Made by a program: the position numbers and the translations under genes. Positions 34,401 to 45,692 of a stretch of 64,000 nt of DNA are shown in pieces. Location: contig LVLI01000196.1 of assembly GCA_001687465.1 (NCBI GenBank), positions 146,787-210,786 on the forward strand. Reading direction: 5' to 3'. The DNA is from Halocafeteria seosinensis (lineage: Eukaryota; Sar; Bigyra; Bicosoecida). Within the stretch, counting starts at the first letter, position 1, and each line of letters starts with the position of its first letter. Below the pieces are notes generated by a model, which searched no databases, had not been told where the DNA came from, and saw only the letters and a list, made by a program, of their open reading frames with translations.

Positions 34401-37354
34401 TGGATGGTCGGTGGGTAGAAGACCAGCATTTGCCATCTTGGAAGATGAATCGGGTAGAACTTGAAAGGGCGTACAAATGGGATCCGGATAGCCCTGATTT
34501 TGGCCGTCTGCAAGGCACCCGCCATCAATTCATGCATCCTGAGGTAATCGAAGATGTCAAGACGAATATGGCCGTCCGCGAAGAACTTGAAGAAGAATAC
34601 CAACGAATCGTGGAGGACCGTTATATTTTATATCAGGTACTGCAGCAGCTTAACAAGATTGAAGCAGATTCCCTGCCTCTTCCGATTCACATTGGACGTC
34701 TTCTACAGAATGCACAGAAGAAATTTAGAATTGATGTCAGCAATGGTGTCTCTGACTTACATCCGGTAGAGGTATACAGAGAAATTAAGAGTCTAACTGA
34801 ACGACTCATTGTCGTTCGAGGAAAAGACCGGTTGGCGCAAGAAGCCCAGGAGAATGCAACAGCCTTGCTTCGGGTACTGCTCCGATCAACTATGTCGAGT
34901 AAACGTGTGATACAACGCGAGCGTCTCTCTAGGAGTTCCTTCGACTGGGTCGTTGGAGAAATCGAAAGCAAGTTTGCAGAAGCTAAGGCAGCGGCTGGAG
35001 AAATGTGTGGTGTAGTTGCAGCTCAATCCATCGGAGAGCCAGCGACTCAGATGACGCTAAATACTTTCCATTTTGCCGGGGTTGGTTCCAAGAACGTTAC
35101 TCTAGGTGTACCACGTTTGGAAGAGTTGATAAACGTTGCCAAGAAGATAAAGACTCCTTCGATTTCGTTCTTAGCCAGTGCTACGGAGACAAGGGATGAG
35201 GGTAAAGCGGAGTCCCAATACAACCAGCTGATGCCCAAGATTGAGTACACCACTCTTGGCAACCTCGTTGAGGAGACTGCAATATACTACGACCCTGACC
35301 CTACCACTACGATTATCGAGGAAGATCGAGAGTGGGTCGAGTTGGAGGCAAGCTTGAGTGAACGAGGGACCGAATCATTGAGTCAAACCTTGAGTCCTTG
35401 GGTGCTGCGAATGGTGCTCAGTCGGTCCGCAATGACGCGCAAGTTCGTGAAGTTTGCAGAAATCCACCGGGCGATAACTGAATGGATTGGAGACAGCCTT
35501 CATGTTGTATACAATGACGACAATGCTTTCGTCCCAACTTTAAGGATTCGTGTTGACCAAATTTCCGATCTTGAGCGTTCCGTAGGGGAAGGGGGCTCCG
35601 GTGAAGACCCTGCCGAAGAACATGAAACGCTTTTGAAGGATTTAGAGTCACTACTGCTTTATGATGTAAAAATTCGTGGCATCCGCAACATTAACAGGTT
35701 GTATCACAGAGAAGGTTCGAAACATGTGTGGGCGCATGAGCGAGGATTGGTCCCGCTCAAGACCGGTCCAACGGTGTTTGATACCGACGGATCCAACCTA
35801 CGAGAGATCCTTGCCAATCCTCTCGTTGACTATCCATCGGCCATGTCGAATGATGTAGTTGAAGTACTCGAGGTCCTGGGTATCGAGGCTTGCCGGGCAA
35901 CTCTGCTGCGGGAGATTAGGAATGTGATCCAATTTGATGGCGCATACGTGAACTATAGACATTTAGCAATCTTGGTCGATGTAATGACTTTCCGCGGATA
36001 TCTCACGGCGATTACACGTCATGGGATCAATCGCGTAGAGACAGGGGCTTTGCAACGCTCCAGCTTTGAAGAGACGTGCGAAATTTTGAATGATGCGGCC
36101 ATGTTCGCTGAACGTGATCCCATGAGTGGCGTTTCCGAAAGCGTGATGCTGGGACAGCTTGCCCCGATTGGTACTGGTCACTTCGATATCATGCTGGACG
36201 AAGAACAGTTGAAGTATGCGGTAGCGACTTCCAGCATTGATCAACAGTTTGACCCATCCGTCATCGGCGGCGGACATGAAGAAAGCAATTACATTATGAC
36301 ACCGCAATCACCTGATGATGTTGCTGAGTTCACTGCGGCTGGCACCCCAATCGGCTTAGCATCTGATGCGCAATTCTCGAGTCATACCGCTGAGCAGTCT
36401 GGCATGTCGCCTGGTGGACAATTTTCGAATTACAGCCCCAGCTATGATAGTGATATTGGACTTTCTCCTCGTCATGTACCTCAAACACCGGAATACGATG
36501 GGAGCCAAACTCCATCTCACGCTGCAGGATACAGTCCTACCTCACCTGCTTATTCCCCGACTTCGCCGGCATACTCGCCCACCTCACCTGCATACTCCCC
36601 GACTAGTCCAGCTTACAGCCCCACGTCTCCCAACGTGGAAGGAGGAAAGGGTTCCCCTGCATATTCTCCGACGTCACCCCAACACAGTCCAACGTCGCCT
36701 CAGTATAGTCCGACTTCTCCTCAATACAGTCCAACATCTCCTCAGTACAGTCCGACTTCCCCGCAGTACAGCCCTACCTCCCCTGGAGGCGGAAACCAGG
36801 GAAGCTCTCCAAATTACAGTCCGACTTCACCGCAATATAGCCCGTCGTCTCCCCAGTATAGTCCAAGTTCGCCTCAATACAGCCCCAGCTCTCCCCAGTA
36901 CAGCCCCTCGTCGCCACAGTACAGTCCGAGCTCGCCGCAGTATAGCCCAAGTTCACCGCAGTACAGCCCGAGTTCGCCACAGTATAGCCCGAGTTCGCCA
37001 CAGTATAGCCCAAGTTCACCGCAGTACAGCCCGAGCTCCCCGCAGTACAGTCCTAGTTCGCCCCAGTACAGTCCGAGCTCTCCGCAATACAGTCCAAGCT
37101 CCCCTCAATACAGCCCAAGCTCGCCTCAATACAGCCCAACGTCGCCGCAGTATAGCCCCACGTCGCCTCAGTACAGCCCGTCATCGCCTCAATACAGCCC
37201 TTCGTCACCTCAATACAGTCCTACGTCGCCGCAGTACAGCCCTTCGTCGCCGCAATACAGTCCTTCGTCTCCTCAGTATAGTCCGTCGTCTCCACAATAC
37301 AGCCCATCGTCTACTGAGCAAGATGGAAGCCCCCGGGAACCAGGCCATAATTAA
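31434..37354 (+). CDS. RNA polymerase II largest subunit RPB1
   Basis: Four exons (31434-31514, 31655-31798, 31870-31965, 32048-37354) give 1875 residues. The start MDKFSYSSAPVNPVRAVQF is the classic RPB1 N-terminus. The second clamp zinc site is intact (CVCWNCSKILC, then CKSRPKKC and GTGCNAPQP). The active-site loop NADFDGDEMN supplies the three Mg-binding Asp (D481, D483, D485). The bridge-helix/trigger-loop area includes GLTAAEFFFHMMAGREGLID and ESIGEP-type QSIGEPATQMTLNTFHFAG. A 35-heptad C-terminal domain ends the protein. It is the catalytic subunit for mRNA synthesis. Odd: in exon 2 the first clamp zinc site is lost, see findings. Introns are 140, 71 and 82 nt and all lie in the first 600 bp. 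Confidence 0.97.
36530..37318 (+). repeat. RPB1 C-terminal heptad repeat array (21-bp units)
   Basis: 35 tandem heptads, residues about 1602-1864, in three blocks. Block 1 has 5 units of the YSPTSPA type. Block 2 has 6 units, mostly YSPTSPQ, with one His at position 1. Block 3 (from 36815) has 24 units, 19 of them YSPSSPQ, 4 YSPTSPQ and a final YSPSSTE. Two Gly-rich spacers separate the blocks (near 36635 and 36785). Tyr1, Ser2, Pro3, Ser5 and Pro6 are nearly invariant, so kinase and phosphatase sites are kept. Codon use varies between units, so the array is not a very recent expansion. Confidence 0.95.
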
Positions 37355-37977
37355 TGTCGGCTTCAGAGGTTTTGGCGTAAGCATGTGCTGCAAGTGTTAA
37401 TCATTTTTCGCAAGACAGGATAGCCTCTCCCGAGTTACGTGAGCTCAAGGACTTCCACCGAAAGCGCTGGTGCATAGCAACCGCATAATAAGCCTTCCTC
37501 CGAATGAATGATTACAACACTATCGCGTTCCTGGGGTACACGTTCGTGCATCCATGTTAAAGCTTCCTTCTCTTGTTCCTGTGCCAGTTTGCGTCGTATC
37601 CTTGTGCTACGGTCCGTGTTTGTCTCGTTTTCCGCACCTCGCTTGAAATGCCGCTATGGGTGCGTTCATGCCCACAATGGACCCCACATGATGAGCATAT
37701 TTTAGTATTGATCTTTATTGTGTATTGTCCATCCCCGTATATGGTGTGGTTGAGTCTATACGAGTAGAAGGAGGTGTATTTGGCAATCCCTTTGAGTTTT
37801 CGTTTTCGGGTGGTATCGAGGAAAAAGTTGGGCGAGTATATACAGCCCTTTCAGCGTCTTTTTTCGCCTCCTTGTTTCTTCATACAGCACTGAATCATTC
37901 AGACTACTCCTCGGTAGAGTTTTGGCTTGAGTTTGTGCACAGTGATCGATACAACAAAGAAAGAAAGACAGTCCAAA
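37355..37977. other. Gene-free stretch between RPB1 and Rab11
   Basis: 623 bp with RPB1 3' sequence and the Rab11 promoter. T-rich before the Rab11 start. No gene seen. Confidence 0.45.
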
Positions 37978-38847
37978 ATGTCCAGAGAAGATGACCATGA
38001 TTACTTATTTAAGATTGTCCTCATCGGTACGTCTATATGCCCTTGTTACAGACTGGAGCGGGTGCAATTACGCGTATTTTTACCTATATGGTTGTGGTTC
38101 CTGCTACAGGGGATTCTGGCGTGGGGAAATCCAATTTGCTCTCCCGCTTCACCCGCAACGAATTCAATTTAGAGTCCAAAGCTACCATTGGAGTCGAATT
38201 CGCCACCAAAACAGTCGAAATCGATGGGAAAATCATCAAAGCACAGATCTGGGATACAGCAGGACAGGAACGGTACAGAGCCATCACAAGCGCGTAAGTG
38301 ATTTTGTTTTGGTTCCCCTGCTGTTAATGGGGGTATGTCTCATGCTTGACGTTCTTCATTCAGATACTACCGTGGAGCTGTGGGCGCCCTTCTAGTGTAT
38401 GACATTTCTAATCATGAAACCTTCCGAAATGTTGAGCGCTGGCTACGCGAACTGCGGGATCACGCTGATCTTAAGATTGTTATTATGCTAGTGGGCAACA
38501 AGAGTGATTTGCGTCACCAAAGAGCTGTGCCCACTGATGAGGCCTTAGAATTTGCAGAGAAGCATGATCTGGCATTTATAGAGACATCTGCTTTAGATGC
38601 TGGCGGAGTAGAAACAGCTTTTTTGAACATTCTATCTGGTAAGTTCTCGACGCTGCTTGCATCGTCCAGTTTTTTACTTCATAGTTTGAGAATACTTTTC
38701 TTCAACACGACAGAGATATATCGATTGGTGAGCACGAAAAAAGCAACAGAAAATGAAGGATCGGCCGTGGTTCCTGGCAAAACAATTGCATTACAACAAA
38801 ATCAGTCCGGAGGGGCCGATGATAACAAGGGGTGTTGCAAATCGTAG
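37978..38847 (+). CDS. Rab11-type small GTPase
   Basis: Four exons (37978-38026, 38110-38293, 38364-38638, 38714-38847) give 213 residues, the usual Rab length. The P-loop is GDSGVGKS (17-24). Switch I holds the Rab11 sequence [18 protein letters not shown], and switch [26 protein letters not shown] and ETSA are the guanine-binding motifs. The C-terminus GCCKS offers two cysteines for geranylgeranylation. Rab11 directs recycling endosome and trans-Golgi to surface traffic. The first intron falls within the P-loop Gly codon. Close to plant RabA and animal Rab11; Rab2 or Rab4 is excluded by the switch residues. Confidence 0.96.
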
Positions 38848-39318
38848 ATTCCTCCAAGAAATCACGTACTGCTCCGACGTCTTTTGCGTTAATTGTATTC
38901 TGCGAATGACGATATTTATTTGTTTGTGCATTTACTCCACTGTTTGTGCTTTCTCTGGATAATCAATACCAGCATTATACCACCACATTCTTCTTTGTTT
39001 GCGAAACCCAGCGGAGCTCAGTTTTCTTCCTTCTGTTGCCGGAATTCACCAGCATTGTTTTACATTCATTTGCTGTTGGAGATTGTCTTCCTACAGGCTT
39101 CCACAATCTCGTAGGTACTATGTAGTTCCGTTGCATAAACGCGGGATTCCGGTCGAAAGCTGCTGCGACCACCGCTTCGGCGCCAAAAAACTCGAAGCGG
39201 TGGTTAACTTAGGTAACCAAGTGAATTGAAACGGAAGTACAGTAATCTTTGTTAGTTTCTATAGTTTGTCTCCACACCTGCACGACGCACTAGTAGTGGT
39301 CGTCCGTGAGAGGTGTCC
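38848..39318. other. Gene-free stretch
   Basis: 471 bp between two plus-strand genes. No gene or RNA is recognised. Confidence 0.45.
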
Positions 39319-42300
39319 ATGCAGCAGGGTCCATTGTACAATTCCACCCCAACCGTAAGCAGCTATTACATACAGAAGGACAAGATGGACGGAACCGATC
39401 GAGCTACAAGCTCGTTGCTCATCGACACCACCACCCGATGCCCCAAGAATGGTCCTGGGAACCCGCGGGGGGAGAAAGAGAATGCAACTAAACCGTCATT
39501 GCAGGCTTACCGCCAGCCCATTGAGGAGGAAGAGAAAGAGATGATTCATGTGGACGACTCAGTGCGAAATCAAGACCAGAGAGTGTGGTTTTTGGAGGAG
39601 TCTATTCAACGGAAACGCCCTCAAAACGAGGTCGAGCGACTGCAGAAAGTCGGCCAACACATCCGCGGCGGAAAGTCGTTACGTCAGCGTGCAACGGAAG
39701 AGAAACGAGATGAACGGAAACAACCAGCCGTTCCTAAAAACGTTCGTCAGAAAATTGAACGTCCTCCTAGGCGAGCTGATAATTCGGACTCTGAACAACT
39801 GCCGGAGGTACACGAACCTTACGAGACCGAAACACTGCAGCTGCTTAGCGACTACGCTCAGGTTAATGAAGCCTCGACTCGGTACCCCACCAGCGCGACC
39901 AGTGAAGATGCGAAGAACGCCCCCGGGGACAAACGTCCAGTACCCCCTTCCGCCCCTAAGAACTTAAGACAATGGATAAGTCAATCCACAAGGATGAGAT
40001 TTGTAGACTCCAGTCAAGGTTTGCCTGCAACCTCTGCAAAACGCACTGGTCCAAACGCTGCTTCAGGTGAGGAACATCAAAACAGTACCAGAGAATCTTC
40101 AGTACACACGCAGGAGGTGAGACACACCAAAACAGTAAATCGTCCAAAGTGGAGACGCGGCGCGGACATTCAGAGTCATAACTATGGCTACATTCCTTGG
40201 TCTATGTCTCATGCCCAGCGAGCATTCCTCTACTCGGAGCAAGGATGGTTGAATGGGGTTTCGCAAAAAGAGGATTATACACGTGGTGCACCAAGCCCCT
40301 TAAAGTCACTGAAACCAGATCATACAGGAGCTGGAATGATGCTGCAGAACCTGGGTGCTGGAGCAGATTTACGGGAGATGGTTAGTGGAGCGTTCGTGGA
40401 GGGCTACCATCCCGAAGACTTACCAATGTACATCCAAGAGGAGTTCGATGACGTTTTCAATGCGGATATTCCATCCAATAAAGTTTTGGAATACGCGGAT
40501 GAAAATGCGCCTACACCTCATAGCACATCTCAAGGAGCGATGAACGAAATGCCCGCATTTGGGGCCATCAGAAACGATGAGGAAGTGGAAAGTGGACCAG
40601 ACTCCAAGAGAGAAGCCTTAGGTCAAGCTGCGGAAAGGTATTTGAAAAGAATAAATGCTGAATATGGATCGTTTTCAAGTAGTGGTACGTGTGCAAGTAG
40701 TGTTGTATAGGTGGTGGTGTTCAGTATGTGCGATGATGATGCGTGACTGAAACCAGCGCTATATCACGAAATGAAACTATCGCAAGCAAGTTTTAAGGGG
40801 AGCACGTCAGATGTGCCGCGTTCTCAAGAATTCTCACTTGCACTGGCTTTGAGCACAATCTGCCAGCTAAAGGAATCATTTGCGCACACAGAGGGATTGG
40901 TGGCTTATCTGCTGACGTATGTGACAGATGCCATATTTTACAGGAATAACCCGTTCTCTCACCAGGCTCAGACAAAAGCGGCCGGAGAGAGGAGCATCAC
41001 TTCCTGGAAATGGACGTCGCTGCCCCCAAGTCAGGACGACCTTGAGTGGTTAAAGAGGTTAAGAACGGTTACAACCTATTTCATGATGTCTCACCATCTT
41101 CTTTCGGAAATCAGGTGGCATAAGCATCAACGTCAAAGTTGGATCAGTGACAAGTGAGTCGGTTTTTGATTGTTCTACGTTGTGCTTAACAGCACACTCT
41201 TATCTTGCCTCGTCTCGATGCTGCTTCAGCGTGCACTTAGAACAAAAAATTGAGAAGCGTAAAGCTATTTTTAGTGGTGAAATGGAGGCGTGGAAACGAG
41301 GACTTCTGGCCATAACAATGTACTGTTGGAAGGCGGAAGTCTACACTAACCGTGTCCAACGTCCTAGAGCTGATGCAATTTTTCGTAAATGGTGGACTAG
41401 CGATATGAACAAGAAACGGTATGATAGCCTCGCTAATATGACTGTAATGGCTCAACAGGAACTATGCCTTATTTGTTCTCTGTTGCTGGCACGCAGGCAA
41501 GCGTTTCATCGATGGAGCAATACAATTCAGCAATGGAGATGTTTGAGATTCCAGCAGCAGTTCGACCATCTAAAAAGGAAGGCTGCTAAACTCAGAGAAG
41601 AGATAGACTCATATTCCTCCAAGGCTGGTTCTCATAGGGAAGAATTATCGGCGCTACACCAGACGGTCGCCACATTGGAGGCGAGAAATTCTAAATTGAC
41701 TCTGCGGAGAGAAATTGCACACAGTTTCCTTACCATCGATTCATTGGATATGCTAACCGCTGAGGCCGCCTCATGGGTATATGCCGGAAGATCTCTTTGC
41801 CGGATATTCTTAGAACACCTTTCAAGCGTCAGCGGTCTCAATGCAAAGCGGAAGCCTGCTGGAGGAAAACGAAACGCTTTTTATTTTATCGAGGGTGCTG
41901 AGACCGACTCCAACTTGAATCTTCCGAAACCTCCTTACCGCTTAACGGACCTGTGTCCCGGGGGCGTCGATAGCAGCATTTTAGCTTGCCGACAGAGCGA
42001 TACAGCGAATACGTCCATTTTCTCTCTGTCGAAGTACTACAACCATTTCTTGAATAAGGGGAAGCAAATAGGGGCAGGTAACAGTTACGATCCTGGTACG
42101 GTCGCTGCCCCTCCTGGTTGGCCAGGAACGCTGATGCACTCTGTTGTCGACCACCAGCTGCGGAGAAGCATTCGCGAAGCCATACGGAGCGATATCCGAG
42201 ACCGCGCGAAGCTATATCGGGGATATTCAGCGTCGGACAGCGAAAATTTAGCTGACTTTCAACCCATGGATCGTTCGCGGCTGGTGTCCCAAGTGTCCGA

Positions 42301-45300
42301 AGCACTCACTTACACGGAACCTGAATCGGAAGAAGGAACAGAAGAAATTGCCCGCGGGACTTTGGCCCTAATTTTAGGTGCGGGAGAATATGGCAAATTC
42401 GGGAAGTTTTTTCACGCCGATGGATCCTTAACCTCTGGTGCGCGCTCTCGACGAGCTCTTTCCTTAGAAGATCTTAAGAGGGAGTTCCAGAAGAAGTTTT
42501 ACAGGGAGACCATGGACAACATGTTCTATTGGGCGTATGTTTGGAATGCCCCGTTGGTACACGGACTAATTCAAAGCTTTTCCGACAATGAAAATAATGA
42601 GGTGAATATACCAAAATTCTCGGACAACCTTGTGTATTCGATAAAGCTAAGGGGATCGAACGAAAATTGTTTTTCCAAGGCGTTCAGTGTGCTCTTGAGC
42701 GGGCTTTGTCGCGCTTACGGGGGCATGTCTATGGAAAACGGTTGCCTCCATAAACTGGCACATATGTCAGCCCGTTCTATTTGTGACGTGCTCCATAGTT
42801 TGCCCGCTGATGACAGTGAAAAGGACGATAACAATGTATTGGAATCTTATTATTCTCTAGTGCTAATAGGTGAATCGGACAAACGGTGCATGCTTGGGAT
42901 ACCGATTCCTCTTTGGAGGGAGACCGAGAGTACGGATATACAAGCATTACGGCAGCAATACATCCTTTCCCGACATAATCTATCTAAGGCTATATTCGGG
43001 AGCATATCCAATATTCAGAACACTGTTGGAAAGGAATTAAATAAAGCTGTTGGAGACGATGACAAAAACAGCCCCAGGAAAAGTTTATCTAAAGCCGACG
43101 TTCTTTCATCACCCATATCGTTTCCATCCGTCTGGAAGACCCATGAGAAACATATACTTCGAAATTCTATAAAGGCGCAACTGCCATTTGTGAATTGGCC
43201 GACAATTTCACTTGAACAATCTTTGGAATGGTGTGCGAACCAAATAGGAAGTGTTTCCCGCGGAACGGTAGAGAAAAATACTCGCGAACAAAAAGAAGAA
43301 TTCGAGCGCAGGTTACTGCGCCTATCGAAGCCGTACATCCACTCATCTGCTTACTTCGCCTTTAGGGCATACGGCCATAGATTTTTCCCGAGAAATGCAA
43401 GGACGGGAGTCGCCGAACGAGCGGTGCTACAGCAGTTACAACTGGCGGCATCGGTTGCTTTCTGTTTGGAACCTGAAGAGGATAGCGTCGATCGTTTCTT
43501 CATATCTCAGCTACCTAGAAACTCCGAAACGCTTCGTAGCAGGGGCATTCATTACAGTCATTATCTTTCTAAATGCTCTAGAGCCGTAAGGAAAAACTGC
43601 TTCTTAGGGTATGACGATTCACGGGAGCTAAATACCGCCCTATCCCTGGCTCTTGGAAGCTACGGAGCGAACTGGATGATTGCCACTTTGCTGAGTCATT
43701 GGTACAATTCAGAAGCTAAAGTAGCCAATGATGATGCTACTATAGTAGGACCCATTCCTCAGCAGTGTTTAAGAGCGCAGGGTATGAAAGTGTCCACTGA
43801 CCAAAATTCTACCAACCTGAAAGTTGGTATTGGTCAATGGTTCGTCAAACAATTGTACCTTTGCTTGGAGGGCGCAGAACATGCTGCTGCAGACGCGAGG
43901 GCATCAGCCACAGCCTATCACAAACACCTGGATTATGTGGCTTCCGATTTATGGGAAGACAATCTAAAGGAACTAGACAAACAAGAGGATCACTTTCAAA
44001 AGTCTGCACCCGTCGACAAGGGAAGCCCTGAGCCAAGTTCTTACGTCCAAGCTGCCACCGACGAAGAGGAAATGTTCACCCCTGATGCGGAGAAAGTCAA
44101 TGATGTTCTTGCTGTCTGGGGCCTTTGCACTTACTGCCAGGAAAATTCTGACCGGCTTGAGCTAGGGTACGAAGGCCATGGAGACGAATACATGTTGTCC
44201 GCCTTACACGCTTCTGGGGTATTGGAATCGAATGAAATACGCGAAGAGCTTCGCGATGAGTACAAACGTATAGTTTCTACTTTGGAATCATTTGGAACAA
44301 CACTCCTGTCAGTATTCCGCGCCTACGCAGAAACCTCGGCATCTGAACTTAAAATGGATTCTTACTCATTTCTACAGCTCCTTAAGGATGCTAAGATCTT
44401 GACGTTTTCGCCGGGTGCATTTGGGAAAGATAGCGGGAAGCTTTCTCCAGATGATGTAATGTGTCCACAACACAGTGATGAGCGAGGTTCTTCGACTTTA
44501 CACAAGCCGTCACTAAGGGCTGCTATTGGGGTGGAGAGAAATCGGCTTTTCTTAAACCCTGCTGAGTTCGGTGAAGCCTTGTTAAGAGTATCTGCAGGGT
44601 TAACCCTTAACATGAATGCTGGGGACGTTAAGAACGTTTACGATCAGATTTATCAGATTGACGACAGAATAGTTGGGAGGAAACAGATGCTGAGAAGAAA
44701 ACTTTATCTTCCGAGGAATGAAATTGAAATTGCTGGATTAGCAGATAGCTTACGAGCGATGCTAGAACAAAATGTCCAGGAGCATATAAGTGCGTCTAAT
44801 CCACATCCACTTCAGCAAATGCTTAAGACGGCGAAATTTGAAGTGGTATTTTCGAGATTTGGTTCACGCCTTCATGAAGTATTCAAGAGATATTGCTTAT
44901 GGCAGCAACAAGCGTTGGAAAAGGCAAAACAGCAAGCTCTAAAAGAGAAGAGAAAAAAGAAGCGTAATCGCCGACCTAACGTGAATGTCGCTAGTTCTAA
45001 CTACGATGGCTTTGATCAAACGGCTGAGAACGAAAGGCAAGGCTCACCTGGAGGGTTTGATGAAGTGGAATTCACGACCGGAGAAGTTGCATCAGCCACT
45101 GACGAAGAGATTGATACGTCAAAGCTGGTAACTTTGATTGAAAACCGAAAAAACTACGGTGGAGAATGGGCCGTCGAAACATGGCTGAAATTTTGTAGTG
45201 ATGCCTATATTCTGAATGATAACGTCTCTGTACTAGATGCAAAAGACATCTTCTACTCAGTAGGCCAAAAGGCTGACGAGGACGACGAGGAGTCCTCTGA

Positions 45301-45604
45301 AGACTCAGGAGACGACTCGGATGATGAAAGCTCGAGCTGGGGTCATGTGCAGCAAGCTATAGAAGATGAAGAGGAGGAGGAAAAGACAATGTCTTTCGTA
45401 GAGTTCAAGGAAGCTATAGCTACTGTGGCAGCATACATGTACCGAGACCCCCACGCTCCACTGGTGAGCAAGCTTGAGCGGTTCCTGGAAACATACGCTA
45501 GCTTGATTTCAGAATCCGCCCAATGCATCACGAGAAGGCGGTCTGTGTCCCAGCCGCAAAGCGATGACCCTAGCGAAAGCGACTTCCTATTATTGCTTGA
45601 CTAG
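39319..45604 (+). CDS. Very large protein of unknown function with Trp-rich helices and EF-hand-like modules
   Basis: Three exons (39319-40684, 40757-41153, 41230-45604) join in phase to 2045 residues; introns are 72 nt (GTACGT) and 76 nt (GTGAGT). I do not recognise the protein. Residues 1-455 are hydrophilic and probably disordered, with a repeated PKNVRQK / PKNLRQW motif. Residues about 590-730 are helical with spaced Trp-Arg units (AFHRWSNTIQQWR), reminiscent of SFI1-type repeats, followed by a coiled coil. A large globular-looking middle part follows. The C-terminal 450 residues contain two similar units, ending in LNPAEFGEALLRVSAG and MSFVEFKEAIATVAAYMY, which resemble degenerate EF-hand pairs of algal and protist cytoskeletal proteins. 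A basic KEKRKKKRNRR patch and an acidic run lie between them. Two genes instead of one remain possible. Confidence 0.65.
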
Positions 45605-45692
45605 TACAACACTGTATAGTGTAATGTACAAGCTGAATTGTATCTGCTACCATAGAATAGCATGAGTGCGTTCCAAGGCGTCATTCCGCCCA

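Noticed and set aside
36366-37400. 344-codon frame within the RPB1 CTD in another phase
   Set aside because: It is the out-of-frame shadow of the 21-bp heptad repeats (Arg/His/Leu/Thr-rich), not a gene.
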